Source: Datisca glomerata
Taxonomy: Eukaryota; Streptophyta; Magnoliopsida; Cucurbitales; Datiscaceae
Assembly (NCBI GenBank): GCA_003255025.1
Contig: QANY01012059.1
Span: forward strand, 992,001 to 1,056,000
DNA: 64,000 bases
Direction of reading: 5' to 3'
The stretch's first letter is position 1. Each line of letters begins with the position of its first letter. Below the pieces are notes generated by a model that worked only from the letters and a program-made list of their open reading frames with translations, had not been told where the DNA came from and ran no database searches. Both the position numbers and the translations under genes were made by a program. Positions 33,739 through 45,590 of the stretch are shown here, in pieces.

Positions 33739-34860
33739 TTAACAGAAGTCAGATACGTAAAGTGTTGGTCTAAGCATGCTAACACTTCCTTGAAGAAACA
33801 AGAAAATGATTTTCAGGCAAGTTAATGTAAAATTAAAAATTCCAACACTAAAAAGAAGAGAATAGAAGAACCCATTATAGTTATCACGTTGGCAAGGGTT
33901 AAGAACAGCAAAATATAGAAAAAAATATCCAGACCTTTGAATTTGGTATAACCTTAACAACCACATCCAGACCCTCAAGCTCCACTTCTTCGCCTTGGCC
34001 GAGCAAGTGAACCTAAAATGAACACGACCCTCTTCTTCACTGAGCTCATAATGAGCTGCAAATTGCTTGGAGTACCCAAAATTTCTGTCTAACTCAACCT
34101 CACACTTGTTTCCCTCACGAACTAAGGCCTCAATCGACTTAACGGAGCCATTCCTTTGAGCAAGAAACGCTTTGATGTTCTTAAGGTGCACTAAGAATGT
34201 TCTAGTGCATCAAAATCAATGCATGTTTCGATATTAAACTAGAAAAACGTAACGAAAAATTAGGGACAAAAAACTCACCTCAATTGTAGGTGATTAACAA
34301 GAACTAAAGAGTGAGAAAGAGTACCATATGAAGACAATATAGAGCTCTGATGGCTATATGTGATTAGCTACAACAAGATCATCTAAGAGATTTAGAGCTC
34401 AGGCTCGGGATGGGTTTTACCACGGGCTCCTCGATGCAGTTTGGAATTTTTGTTAGGGAACAACATGTGATTTGCTTGCAAACTTCAGATCTGAGGCTTC
34501 TTCGACTTATCGGGGTAGCTAGAATCTGACGAGTTCGAATTGATCCATTGTGGATTTTTGAGTTGGGACACCATCGTCATCGTCTTCCTCTGAATGTTGA
34601 GTCTAGGGCTTACCACACTAATTGTTGGTTGAACTCACCAATACCAGATTGATGAAGACGGAGAAAGGAAGAGATGGAGAGCAACGGAGAGAGACTGAGG
34701 GGGCAACGGGAGAGAGAAAGAGAGAGAGAGAATCGAGCATTTGAAACTAAAGTGTAAGAAGAAATTAGGGTTTGGGGTGGCTTAAATAAGTGACATTTTT
34801 GAAAATAAAGCAAACTTTGGCTAATAAGTGACTTTTTTATATTATAAATCGATGACAACT
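33739..34860 (-). pseudogene. Possible captured gene piece in the CACTA element
   Basis: Read on minus, 34760-34620 looks like a plant 5' UTR: ATTAGGGTTTGG, then long CT runs, then a possible splice donor ATTAGTGTG|GTAAGC near 34610. An ATG at about 34567 opens a short frame. At 34190, after a possible acceptor TTCTTAG, a frame runs through VKSIEALVREGNKCEVELDR, NFGYSKQFAAHYELSEEEGR and VHFRFTCS before turning into intron-like sequence. The charged, soluble stretch looks like real exon coding, but I do not recognise the protein. It may be a CACTA gene (TNPA-like proteins vary much) or a host exon. Evidence is compositional only. Confidence 0.35.
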
Positions 34861-35024
34861 TATTTTCGCACTGTCATCGTAGGCAGACACTTATGACAGT
34901 TAGCTAAGAAACTGTCATATTATCAAAACTAACCCACCCAGCACCTTTTTCCTTTAACAGGTTTTGTAAAGCTATCATTGTACTAAATATGTGGCTCTCA
35001 TTGTATCCTGTTTTTGTAGTAGTG
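34830..35024. repeat. Right subterminal repeats of the CACTA element
   Basis: Includes TATGACAGTT..AACTGTCATA, an inverted pair with an 8-base loop near 34899-34924, and CTGTCATCG. It ends in TTTTTGTAGTAGTG. The words differ from the left array, as is common in CACTA elements. Confidence 0.65.
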
Positions 35025-35139
35025 TTATTGTGTGTTCATTATTATTCCATTGTAAACTTAGGTCATCTTTTCTTTTACATGTTTCATAATATTGTTATCA
35101 CTCATATCATTTACTAACATGATTTTTCATGTTTCTCAA

Positions 35140-36029
35140 CCTTTCATTTGAAGAATTGAATAAGATCATAAAAGAAACAATATTAGGGGAAGAATTGTGC
35201 AACTCACTAGTGACAGTGGCATTATTGTTTCTAACAAGGAGGATATGTCAAACTTCTTAGTGTCCAACTTTATTCTCAACCGTTAGGCACCAGGAACAGT
35301 GATCCCAGTATGGACTGGAGGGTTTGCAGTTAGCTTATCCTAATAAAACATCATTCCTAAATAAGATAGTATGCTGGCTCTTCCTATCTCTCAGACTAAA
35401 ATCCATGATGCGATTTTTTCCTACACCGATTCGAAGGTTCCTAGACCAGATGGGTTTTCCTCTTGCTTCTTTAAGAAGGCATGGAGTATTGTTGAGCATG
35501 ATGTCAAAAGTGATATCTTAGAGTTCTTCAAAAGATGGCATCTTTTGTAATAGGTTAACCATACTCCATCTCCTTTAACCCAAAAGTGGACCAACCTCAG
35601 ACTGTCTAAGATTTTAGACCTATTTTCTGTTGCAACATGATATATAAGGGCATTTCCAAGATCTTGGCCAATAGATTGAAAAGTGTCCTTCCTCGGGTTA
35701 TTAGTCAAAACTAGAATGCTTTTGTGCTAGGTAGAAAGATATCTGGAAATATTTTTCTCTCTGAGGAGCTTGTTAGAAACTATCATAGGAAGAATTTTAT
35801 GCCTAAGTGTGCCCTTAAGGTTGACCTAATAAAGGTCTATAATTGCATTTCCTGGCAGTTCATTAAGAAAGCTCTTATTTGTACTGGTATTTCTTATTAG
35901 TTCCGCAGGTGAATTATGGCATGCATCACCACTAAATTTTTGTCTATTAATATCAATGGGGAGATTTAAGGGTACCTTAAGGGTGCTAGATGTATGAGGA
36001 AGAGTGACCCCATCTCCCCTACCTAATTA
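35140..36029 (+). pseudogene. LINE L2: reverse transcriptase fragment
   Basis: A plant LINE RT in several frames. It begins with the linker IRGRIVQLTSDSGIIVSNKE near 35190. RT follows: SLPISQTKIHDAIFS and PRPDGFSSCFFKKAW near 35440, then LVRNYHRK and LKVDLIKVYNCISWQFIKKAL (35820-35870; the catalytic Asp of the first block is kept in VDL), and NINGEI and KGARCMRKSDPISP. It is cut at 36029 before the FADD block, where copia B1 starts. No endonuclease lies upstream, because the left side abuts the CACTA element and unassigned sequence. Internal stops occur throughout. Confidence 0.8.
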
Positions 36030-36229
36030 GTAGGATTACTAGGTATTGATTTCAGATTAGTAATTGATTAAATTGGACTATCTCACCTAACTTTTAAATG
36101 TGCATTCTACCTAAGCGCAACATCCATGAGCTCACTCACATCAACACGGTAAGAAAATAAACTCGACGGTAAAAACTATGGTAACTGAAAGTGTATCCTA
36201 GACATCATCTTATTTGCTGAGGTAAATTA

Positions 36230-36920
36230 AGTATGTTCTTATAGAGCTTTGTCCTCTAGCTGCCGATGAAAAGTACTCTAAGGAGGAGACTGAAGCATAT
36301 TCCATGTGGAATATGAATCATGAGTTGGCACGTTTCTAGATATAGGCCTCTATGACCGATGTGTTGCAGCAGCAACATCTGTCCAGGTCCACAGTTAAGC
36401 ATATTATTCTTAACCTTCAAGAGATGTTTGGAAACCAATAGTGACCATCTAAACTGAGAGACATGAAGGCTATCATGAATGCTAAGATGAAACCAATATC
36501 TTCTATAGGGATCATTTGCTAAAAGTGAACGATTATTGTATGAGATGGAGTACTAAGGGATGAAACTAATGGAGGGACCTAGATTGACATGGTATTTGCA
36601 CCTCTACTAAACTTATTCAAATTGTTCAAAGTTATATATGTCATGAATAAGCATGAATTTACTAGATCGAGTTGATGAGACACTGCACATGGTATAAAAT
36701 ACACTGAAGGTCCCACTGAGTTTTAATGTGACGTAAGCTCTACTTCTCTTGAGCCTAAGTCTAAGACCAAGAAGATGAAGGAGAAGAAGGTTTCTAAGTA
36801 AAAATAAATTAAAGAAAAAGGGAAAGTGTAAGGGTAAGAGCAAGTTTTTCAATTTTAATAAGAAAAACTGTGAGGCTTTCATAGAAAAGAAAAACAAAGG
36901 TATGCATGTATTTATATCAG
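36230..36920 (+). pseudogene. Copia B1 gag
   Basis: Frame pieces WNMNHELARF, ASMTDVLQQQH, ILNLQEMFGNQ and AIMNAKMKPISS match the copia gag core (UBN2-type region: W..D, ILASM, DVLQKQ, LQEMFG). They are followed by a Lys-rich stretch, KSKTKKMKEKKVSK, near 36770. The CCHC knuckle is not readable. Several stops. In a live element gag would build the particle. Confidence 0.7.
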
Positions 36921-38260
36921 TGATTCATGTTTAGTTAGTGATTATACCAGATCCTTGTGTGTAGATTCTACAACCACTAATCACATATGCAATCTTTGCA
37001 AGTGTTCTAGGAAATCGGGAGATTAAGAGAGAGAGCTTTAAATTTTTCTTAGAATGGATGGGCTTGTTCCAGTCGTATCGATTGGCGTAGTTACTCTTTA
37101 CTTTGATGATTTGATCAGTATTACTTTGTTGGACTGTCTTTATGTACTGAACATATGGGGAAACTTAATTTCTAATTCCTTCCTTGGTTTGAAAGGTTTT
37201 CACTTTAATTTTTCAAATATTTTAACTACTAAAATAAATAGGAGTTTCATTGATTCTAGTGCATTGGTTGATAGGTTTGTATTGTGTTACTTCTAAAAGA
37301 TTGATGTTGCATCATACTAAAGTAGATAATAGTTCATATATTACACCTAAAATAAGAAATGTGCTTCAAACGAACAAAATCAATCTGTGGCACTTATGTT
37401 TGGGTCATATTAATCTAAATATGATTCAATGACTAGGAAGAGATAAGCCTCTTAGCTCTTTAAGCATAAATCCTTTACCAGTCTACAAGTCATGTATTGA
37501 GGGTAAAATGACCAAGAGGCTTTTAAGGCAAAAAAGACATACAACCTTAGAGTTGTTGGAGTTAGCGTATACTGACTTATGTTGACCAGTGAATGTCCAA
37601 GCTAGAGGGGCAATGAATATTTTGTGACTTTCATAGATGATTACTCTAGATACGAAAACATCTATTTAAAGAATGGAAAATCCAAGTCTTTTAAGAAATA
37701 TAAAGAGTTTAAAGTGAATGTCAAAAAAGCATTAGTTAGAAAGATTCATTTTCTTCGATCAAACGAGGAGATTAATATCTATCTATGGAATTCATGGATA
37801 ACTTAGTAGAAAATAGGATTTCATCCTAGGTCACTATACCAAGGACTTCCCAACAAAATGGTGTAGCAGAGAGGAGAAATAGAACTCTCTTAAACATGGA
37901 GAGATCTATACTGAGCTATTCTACTCTTCTGGTTTCTTTTTTAGGATATGTCTTTGAAATAGTTGCACACATTCTTAATCTAGTACCTTTTAAAGTGGTA
38001 CCCAAGACTCCACTAGCTTTATGGAATGAACATACACCTATTTTGCATCATCTCTTTTTTTTTTTGGATGTCTAGCACACATGCTAAGCAAGTATGTTGC
38101 TAATATGGAACCTAGATCAAAAGTATGTGTTTTTATAAAGTATGCAAATGAAACAAGAGGATTCTTGTTAGCACAAACATTATCTTCTTAGAAGATGACT
38201 ACATTATAAACATAAGGTTTAGATGCATCATTATTTTTAAGAGTTAGACGATTCAAACAC
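36921..38260 (+). pseudogene. Copia B1 protease remnant, GAG-pre-integrase and integrase
   Basis: STTTNHICN near 36970 marks the end of the protease; its DSG is not clear. The GAG-pre-integrase block LWHLCLGHINLNMIQ (37390) and KSCIEGKMTKR (37485) is followed by ELAYTDLC (37560, first catalytic Asp) and FVTFIDDYSRY (37620, second Asp region). Then come QQNGVAERRNRTLL near 37855 (catalytic Glu), ILNLVPFKVVPKTPLALW near 37975, and a C-terminal FLEDDYI-like end near 38195. Single-base frameshifts separate the pieces. Confidence 0.8.
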
Positions 38261-39056
38261 TAGTGTACAAGATCATTTAGAAGAGTCTAGAGAGGTTATG
38301 GAGAAAGTAGTTAACAAAGAGAACAAAAAAACAAGTCCTTCCTAGTACTACACAGCTATGTCGTAGTGGGAAGGAATCACATATGAGTGGTAGGTACATG
38401 TTCTTGGGAGAGACTTTCGTGTCTATTTAGGAGAAACATGACTCAAGTCCCTAGAACTATAGTGAGGTTATGAAAGATGCTGATCGAGATCGTTTACGAA
38501 ACGTAATGGAATGTGAAATGGATTTAATGTACTAGAATGGAGTACAAGAGCTTGTACAAGCAACTGAGGGGGGAAAACCCATTGGGTGCAAGTGGGCTTT
38601 CAAGTGAGAGCGAGGCGTGAATGGGAAGGTGCAAACCTTTAGTGAAAGGCTTGTTGCAAAAGGGTAAAAAAGAGAGAATCAATTATGAGGAGACTTTTAT
38701 TGTTCGTCATGCTTAAGTCTATAAGGGTATTGTTGTCCATTTAGGTTCGTCTTGATTTTGAGATTTGATAGATGAATGTCAAGACTGCATTTCTTAATGG
38801 CAACATTGAAGATAATATATGTATCTCTGATAGTGGGATTCATCACAAAAGGCTAGAGAAAATGGCTTGTATGTTAAATAGGTTTATTTATGGACTTAAG
38901 AAAGAATCGAGGTCACGGAACATCAAGCTTGATTAAAAATCAAGTCTTTTTTGTTTTGATCAAAATCGTGATGAATTGTGTGTACAAGAGAAAGGAAGGA
39001 AACATAGTAGTTTTATTAGTTCTTGACATAGGAAAATTCTATTAATTGAGAGTTAG
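38261..39056 (+). pseudogene. Copia B1 reverse transcriptase, first half
   Basis: Frames give IGCKWAFK near 38582, VKTAFLNGNIEDNIY near 38775 (first catalytic Asp region), MACMLNRFIYGLKKESRSRN near 38860, and CVYKRKEGNIVVLLVLDIGKFY at 38980-39045, where the YVDD motif should be. The Asp-Asp is lost, and the sequence passes into Athila LTR a few bases later. Confidence 0.75.
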
Positions 39057-40013
39057 GGGAAGCCGATGACTTTGCTGGTAATGAGGAAACATTCTGCAAA
39101 AAGGGAAAAAAGAAAAAGAGGATAGAAAAGGAAAGGAAACAAAGAAGAAGACAATGAAGAGCATATTCGTTTATTCCCTTCTCTTTTTCTTCTTGCTTAG
39201 CGTCGTTTTACTTACTGTATTTCTTCATCTTAGTTTATTCTCGTTGGGATAACTATGGAAATAGGTGTATTTGATTTTGTTCTTAAGCCTTCTATGAGCT
39301 AAAACACTTAAGCTAGTATGGTAATGAATCTTGAAGTTGCCTTTTCTAGTTAATGAATTTCAGTGTTCATCACATTCTAGAATTTCATCCAAGCATACGT
39401 AATGTTTAATTTTCATTATTGACTGGTCATCTTTAGTGAAATGCAATTTAGATTAAATTCTAGAAAGGATTGAATTAATGGAAATGGCTTGAATGATACT
39501 TGAGTATTTAAATCCTGTAGATCTAAATACTCAGTGAGTTGTATAAGAATGTATTCTCACCTTGTAAGAGAAAACTATAATATGAATTAACCTTAGACAT
39601 AAGTTAACTAAGTTACGAGTTGATGATCTCAAGAATGGAAATCCATTGTGCCTTGAGCTGAGGTTAATGCTATTAGGATGTTGTAGTGATAGGAACGGAT
39701 CTAACTAGGAATAGTAATGGATAGAAGATATAATCATGCTAGCTCTCTTCAACATTGAATACACCATATTAGTATCAAACTTAATCTTATACTCAGCAAG
39801 TGTCACTGTAAACTATTTCACTTAGCATTATTATTTTCACTTTAATCTTGAACCAATGGAACTTAATTATTGTTGCTACTCTATTTTTCAATTAGATTTG
39901 ATTTGGCTTGTTTGTTATATAATTTTTATTAGCCCCTATGGAGATCGACACTCATTTATTACTTTATTACTTGTTAATAACAATGCACTTGCGTATACAC
40001 AAAACACAACACA
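39057..40013 (+). repeat. A3 5' LTR, left part missing
   Basis: Aligned with 10851-11851 of A1: AGCCGA.GACTTTGCT at the start, TATGAGCTAAA..CTAGTATGGTAATG near 39293, GGCTTGAATGATACTTGAGT near 39485, and TATGGAGATCGACACTCATT near 39937. Ends ..CACAACACA. Confidence 0.85.
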
Positions 40014-40017
40014 TTTT

Positions 40018-40035
40018 TGGCGCCGTTGCCGGGGA
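40018..40035 (+). other. A3 primer-binding site (tRNA-Asp type)
   Basis: TGGCGCCGTTGCCGGGGA is the known Athila primer site with no visible change. It fixes the LTR end at 40013. Confidence 0.9.
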
Positions 40036-40099
40036 CTTTAATTTATGGGCTTCATTGCTGAAATTGTTGCTACTGCTCTGTTTCAGGAAAGTGGAACTT

Positions 40100-41120
40100 A
40101 TTTTATGCATATACAACAATTACTCGATTTCATTTTTGACCCAGAAATAGACATGATGCTAAGACAGTTGAGAAGAGAGCATAGTGGATTGGCTACTGTG
40201 AGAAAGATCAATTAGCCATATGCCATTCTTCAACCATAAGAAATGAACCCTAGAATAGTAAGGCCTTAACATCTCAAGTGTCTTCTTTGACAAACATGAT
40301 CAAAACTCTAAGTATGACACCTATAAGAATTGAGAATCTGAATCAAGGTATGCAACACTTTGTGAATCAAGTACTGATAGTATCATGTGTCAATTATGGT
40401 GAAGATTGAAATTTGACCAGGAAATCCAACATCTGTGAATTATGTAGGGAATATTAACAGGAATAACAAAAACAACCCATAGTCCAACACTTACAATCCC
40501 AGCTGGAGGCAACAACCTAATTTATCTTGGAGCAATCAAGGTGCGACCCTCAAACTTATAAAACATGACAACTTATCCTCCTGGTTTTTCCCACCCAACA
40601 TAAGGGCAGAAACAAGTAACATTTAAACAATCTAGTACTTTAGAGCATCTCTTGAAAGAATACATAGTGAAGAACAATAATCCAGAATCAATCTACAATG
40701 ATCTAGATTCTAGCAGTATCTCTAAGGAATCTGAAAATCAGGTTAGACAGCTAGCCAATGCATTAAACACAAGACCTCAAGGAGCTTTGCCTAGTAATAC
40801 TGAAAACCACATAAGGGAAGGAAAAGAGCACTATAAGGAAATACATTTGAGAAGCGGAAAGGTTGCAGCCCAACCAATTGATGGAGCACGAGAAAAGTCT
40901 GAAAACATAACATAGGAAGTATGCCAAAGTAAAGATGTAGCAGGGCAGCCTATTATAGCATCTTATCTACAGAACAAAGAGTGGAAGACATAGAGTGGCC
41001 TTTGCCTCCATTTCATAAAAGGTTACAAACGAAGAAACTAGATGGTCAGTTTAGTAAATTTCTTGATATGTTGAAACAACTACATATAAATATATACCTT
41101 TCGTAAAATCTCTACAGAAG
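40100..41120 (+). pseudogene. A3 gag with internal deletion
   Basis: The N-terminus DFIFDPEIDMMLRQLRREHSG (40125) is followed at about 40280 directly by SSLTNMIKTLSM, so the central gag core is missing. Then come a degenerate zinc-knuckle region with Asn-rich run near 40440, NPSWRQQPNLSWSNQ (40497), and a good frame at 40652-40915 with ENQVRQLANALNTRPQGALP and IHLRSGK. It ends LPPFHKRLQTKKLDGQFSK near 41000. Frameshifts separate the parts. Confidence 0.8.
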
Positions 41121-42092
41121 ATGCCAAATTATGTCAAAATTATGAAAGATATTTTGAGCAAAAGGAGAAGGCTTGGAGAATACGAGACTATAGCCCTGAC
41201 CCAAGAATGCAGCTTGATTTTACATAATAAAATTTTTGCAAAGCTTAAAGATCCAGGGAGTTTTACCATTCCTTGTGCAATTGGAAAAAATCACTGTGGG
41301 AGAGGTCTATGTGACTTGGGAGCATGTATCAATCTTACGCCCTTGTCCATCTTCTGAAAGCTTGGAATAAAAGAAGCAAGGCCAACAACCATCACTTTAC
41401 AGCTGCCTGAAAGGTCTTATGTCTATCCAGAAGGTAAAATAGATATGTTTTAGTACAAATGGATAAATTCATATTTCCAGTAGATTTTATCAATCTGGAC
41501 TAAGAGGCAGAATAGTGAAGTACCTATTATACTAGGAAGACACTTCTTAGTCACATGAAGGATACTAATTGATGTGCAAAATGGAGAGTTGACAATGAGG
41601 GTTAATGATCTAGAAATAACCTTCAATGTTTTCAATGGTATCAAGTACCCTGATGAGGAGATAGAAGAATGTGTAGCTATTTCTGTAATCGACTCCATAG
41701 TTATGGAGAATCTGTGTATAAGCTATATGAAGACTACCCAATCAAAGTCAACTTTGAATATTCTGAAAGAGGATAGCAGTGATGAGGAGGAAGTAGTAGT
41801 CATATGGATGGATGTAAAGCAAAGTGCTCCAAAGTTTGAAAAAAAGATTGAATCATTACAGTTATCTGAAAGGACATTTCCAACCACCGTTACCTTCTAT
41901 TGGATCACCACCTTCCTGCCCATTTAAAGTATGCCTACTTAGGTGAGATCAGTAGTCTTCCTATCATTATTTCCTCTTCCTTACGTAATGAAAATGAAAG
42001 GTTATTGCTAGATTTCTTGGGCATAAAAGAGCAATTGGATGGTAGATGGCTAACATTAAGGGGATAAGCCATTCTATTTGCATGCATATCTA
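41121..42092 (+). pseudogene. A3 aspartic protease and linker
   Basis: One frame at 41121-41357 holds MPNYVKIMKDILSKRRRL, ALTQECSLIL and KLKDPGSFTIPCAIG, and the intact active-site DLGACINL with the catalytic Asp at 41313. A stop follows PLSIF. The flap region TTITLQLPERSYVYPEGKI and VPIILGRHFLV continue in broken frames. A second good frame at 41574-41927 has NGELTMRVNDLEITFNVFNG and the acidic linker SSDEEEVVVIW. Just before RT the frame reads ..[12 protein letters not shown], where the deletion lies. Confidence 0.85.
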
Positions 42093-43450
42093 TAAAAATG
42101 ATGCAAAGCCTAGGCTTATCAGGTGGATCTTCTTACTTCAAGAATTTGACCTAGAAATCAAGGACAAGAAAAGGCATAGAGAATCAAGTTACAGATCACT
42201 TGTCTAGACTGGAAGTAATGGACAAGGCTATAGCAAACCCATCTATCGCAAAAACCTTTCTAGATGAGTAGTTACTGGCAATCTCAACAATAGAAGCCCC
42301 TTGGTACGCTGACATTGTAAATTATTTAGCAAGTGGAGTGCTTCCCCCTGAGCTTAATTCTCAACAATTAAAGAAATTATTTTAACAACTCAAATCTTAT
42401 TATTGGGATAATCCTTATCTCTATGAGCAAGGTCCTAACTCGATATTTAGAAGATGTATCCTAGAAGAAGATGTTCAAAGCATATTGCAGCAATGCCTCT
42501 CTTCACCCTGCAGAGGGTGTTTTGGAGGACTAAGGACGATTGCCAAAGTTCTCCAATCTGGTTACTTTTGGCCTTCCCTTTTTAACGATGCACATGAGGT
42601 AGCAAAGAACCGTGATAGATGTCAAAGGACTGAAAATATATCTCAAAGACTGGAAATGCCACTTAACAACATTTTGGAAGTTGAACTCTTTGATGTTTGG
42701 GGTATAGACTTCATGGGGCCATTCCTACCTTCATTTAGGAACCTTTACATTCTAGTGGATGTGGACTATGTCTCTAGATGGGTTCAAGCTGCAACATTAC
42801 CAATAAATGATGCAAAAGCAGTGGTCAAATTCATTCAAAAAAATATTTTTACAAGATTTGGGACTCCTCCAGCCATCATAAGTGATGGAACTACACATTT
42901 ATGTAATAGATTATTTGAAGGACTTTGAGCTAAACATGGGGTGAAGTACAAAGTTGCTATATCATATCACCCACAAACAAGTGGGCAAGTGGAGTTGGCC
43001 AATAAATAAATAAAGAGAATTCTGGAGGAAGTCAACCCCAACAATAAAGATTGGTCCATGAGACTCGATGATGCATTATGGGTGTACATAACTGCCTACA
43101 AGGCTCTTTTGGGAATCTCTCCCTACAGGTTAGTTTTTGCCTAGGCATGTCACCTACCTTTAAAGTTATAACACAAATCTTTTTTGGGCTATTAAGAAGC
43201 TAAGTGGAGTTGGCCAATAGAGCCTTACAATTGAATGAACTAGATGAACTAAGGTTATTCTCATATGAGAGTGCGAGACTTCACAAAGAAAAGACTAAAA
43301 AGTAGCATGACAAAATGTTTGCGGATCGAGAATTAAAACCAGGGCCCTAGGTTTTACTATTTAACTCAAGACTTAAATTGTTTACTGGAAAATTAAAATT
43401 AAGGGCCATTCAAATTGCTCAAAGCCTATCCATATGGACCCATGAAGATT
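42093..43450 (+). pseudogene. A3 RNase H end and integrase
   Basis: After the deletion the text begins [20 protein letters not shown] and LSRLE. Integrase follows, mostly in one frame at 42485-42928: SGYFWPSLFNDAHEVAKNRD (the first Cys of the zinc site reads Arg), the core DVWGIDFMGPFLPSFRNLYI with the first catalytic Asp near 42711, and TRFGTPPAIISDGTTHL with the second Asp near 42883. A stop comes directly after; then SYHPQTSGQVELANK near 42965 keeps the Glu region. The C-terminal tail near 43270-43450 is decayed. In an active element it would insert the cDNA into the chromosome. Confidence 0.85.
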
Positions 43451-44076
43451 GAGCCGAAGTCAAGCTGAAGACTAAAAAAAATCACTAATGGGAGGCAACC
43501 CAAGAAGTTTTCATTTCATTCTAGTTAATTTTGTTTTGCTTTAGTTTATCTTTGTTCATATTAGGCTAGAATATTTCAAGAATATCTATCCTTTAATCTT
43601 TATTCTTATCATAATTGAAGAATATTCCTCATTAAAGTAAAAAATCCTCATTAAATATCTCTTTTAATTGTAATATCTTGTACTAAGAGGATTCTGTATG
43701 ATTTGATTGCAGGGAAGTACTATAAGAGGCCCACCATGAGGAAAGTTGGTAATTGATAAAGGTGTATTTGGTAGTTGACTGTTGCTGCGCTTGAAAAAGG
43801 AAAGCTGTAGCACGACAAGCCAAATTACTCTCCAATATTCACACTAAAATCAACAAACCAATGAATTTTCGTGAAAATTCAAGTCTCCCCAGCAAATATC
43901 TACGATTGAAAAATTCTTTTGATCCTTAAATTTGAGAGCCCTTTGCCGATTCCCATACTCAAACCCTTCGAATTCAAAAATCTTTCTTCCTTCATAAGCC
44001 TTTGTGCGAAGCCCTTTTTTTATTAGAACCTTAGCCTCCATTCTGTCTAACCTATATTCCCTTTGTGAAAGAGAAA
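43451..44076 (+). mobile_element. A3 spacer between pol and the post-pol ORF
   Basis: Non-coding; carries GGGAGGCAACCCAAGAAG near 43489. At 43721-43741 it has AAGAGGCCCACCATGAGG, the uninterrupted form of the site where A1 inserted in A2. Confidence 0.7.
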
Positions 44077-45590
44077 ATGAACAACGAAAAAAGCAAGGGC
44101 TAGCCCAAAATATTTATAACCTCAGAAAAGTTTTGCAATGATCAAACTAAGAAGCGGTATGAAGAAAATATGCGCATGAATTTCCATGAGGAGAAAGGCT
44201 TCATGATTGAGCTTATCCCCTCTCTAGGTCTGCCAATGGACATTACTGCTATAATCTGGAAGAGAGGATGGGAGAGGCTATGCGCGCACTCAGACACCAA
44301 GTTGTTCCCCTGGTAAAGGAGTTTTAAGCAAACCTTTTAAACCCTGGATAGATAGTTGTTTCATTGAGAGGTACGCTTGTTGCTTCTACTTCTAAAGCAA
44401 TAAATTTGGCTTTTAACTTAGAAGACATGGATGATGAGTACTCTGTTCTGGTTGAGGAAGTAAATGAGGCTAACTGAATGAAATCCTTAAAGAGTTAACT
44501 GTGCTAGGCATTGAACGACATAGCATTTCTATTGAAGGAGTTAGGACATGTCTTAGGTCAACATTAAAACCTAGGGCTAAAGTCTGGTTTCACTTCATTC
44601 ATACTTCCATTATGCCGACCACTCATATACAAACAATTACACACAAGAGATTAATCTTGTTGCATGCTCTGCTTTCTGGTAAAAATATCAATGTCGGTCA
44701 CATAATCTGTAAAGAAATAGGCATCTGTGCTGGCAAAAAGATAGGATGTTTGTTCTTTCCATGCTTGATCACTAAATTAGCGCTCGTTAATCTGATCCTT
44801 TATTTGAGTTCTAAGGAAGAGCTTGTAAACCGTTGAGCTATTACTCTTACTGCAATAGCAAGATTCACTGCAAAAAAGAATAAGGATCCAGTGACCCTTG
44901 GGGAACGATCATCTTCCAAACAGGCAAGTACATAGGGAAATGTAGCCACCACAGACATCAATCTCATGTTATGCACTACTAATGACAAAATCAAGCGTCA
45001 AGAAGCCATGCAAGCAAAGGCCTGGAAACTACTGCTCCAGCTTGAGCATCAAACTAGAGCATATTGGGCATATGCACAAGCCATAGATCATGCGCTATAA
45101 AAGAGCTTCCAGAAAATTTTTACAAAGCCTATATGGCCTTTACCTCCTTTTTCGGAGGTCATTCTTCAACCTTGTAAGGCTAAAGAAGAGGAGGCAGAGA
45201 AGATGGAAGAGGAGCAGTTAGGCAAGGAAGACGTAACACCTGAAGATGAGGAAGAGGTTGAAGTAGAGAAAGATGTTAAAGCCGAAGAGGAGGAGGAATA
45301 AGAAGAGCTTGAAAGTGGGGGAGAACAAGATGAGTTGGAAGTGGAAAAAGTTGAAAGTGAGTATGAGGTAGAGGAAGAACAAGAGGATGTGTTAGAGGAA
45401 AGTGAAGAAAAAGTAGCGCCTACACCACCGCTAAAACCATCACCTAGGAAGGGGAAGGACAGAGGAAGAAGAAAGCTACTAAACCCCAGTCTCGAGAAGA
45501 AACAACCTGAAAAAGAATAAGAGTCGCCCAAAATGGTCAAGTCCAAGGGAAAATCAATTGATAAGAAGAAGATCTATTTGAATCAAATAT
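44077..45590 (+). pseudogene. A3 post-pol ORF (env position), full span, broken
   Basis: Starts at ATG 44077 (MNNEKSKG). Blocks in order: TSEKFCNDQTKKRYEENMR, FHEEKGFMIELIPSLGLPMD, FNLEDMDDEYSVL, then the frame at 44501-44836 with GVRTCLRSTLKPRAKVWFHF, TTHIQ, LILLHALLSGKNINV and KEIGICAGKKI. After several stops it ends in a Glu-rich stretch (45180-45420) followed by TPPLKPSPRKGKDRGRRKLL (45420-45480). Order and spacing match A1. Hydrophobic residues are scattered, with no clear membrane anchor. Function is unknown; see the A1 copy for family remarks. Confidence 0.7.

Larger units (their letters stand above)
30874..35024. mobile_element. CACTA (En/Spm) transposon, 4.15 kb, no transposase seen
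   Basis: The left end is CACTACTACGTAAAG; the right end, inverted, is CACTACTACAAAAACAGG. The first nine bases are identical. A perfect 3 bp target duplication TTA lies at 30871-30873 and 35025-35027. Subterminal repeats sit at both ends. These three traits together define a CACTA element. The interior has no TNP2-like transposase domain that I can see, so it is probably non-autonomous. The minus strand may hold a captured gene fragment. Intact ends and duplication suggest it is among the younger insertions here. It separates unassigned DNA from LINE fragment L2. Confidence 0.88.
36030..39056 (+). mobile_element. Ty1/copia copy B1, truncated at both ends
   Basis: Begins inside an LTR that is shared with B2 (GTAGGATTACTAGGTATT at 36034 and 60939) and runs through gag, integrase and the first half of RT. 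The 3' end is lost at 39056, where Athila A3 LTR sequence starts. No second LTR is present. Confidence 0.8.
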
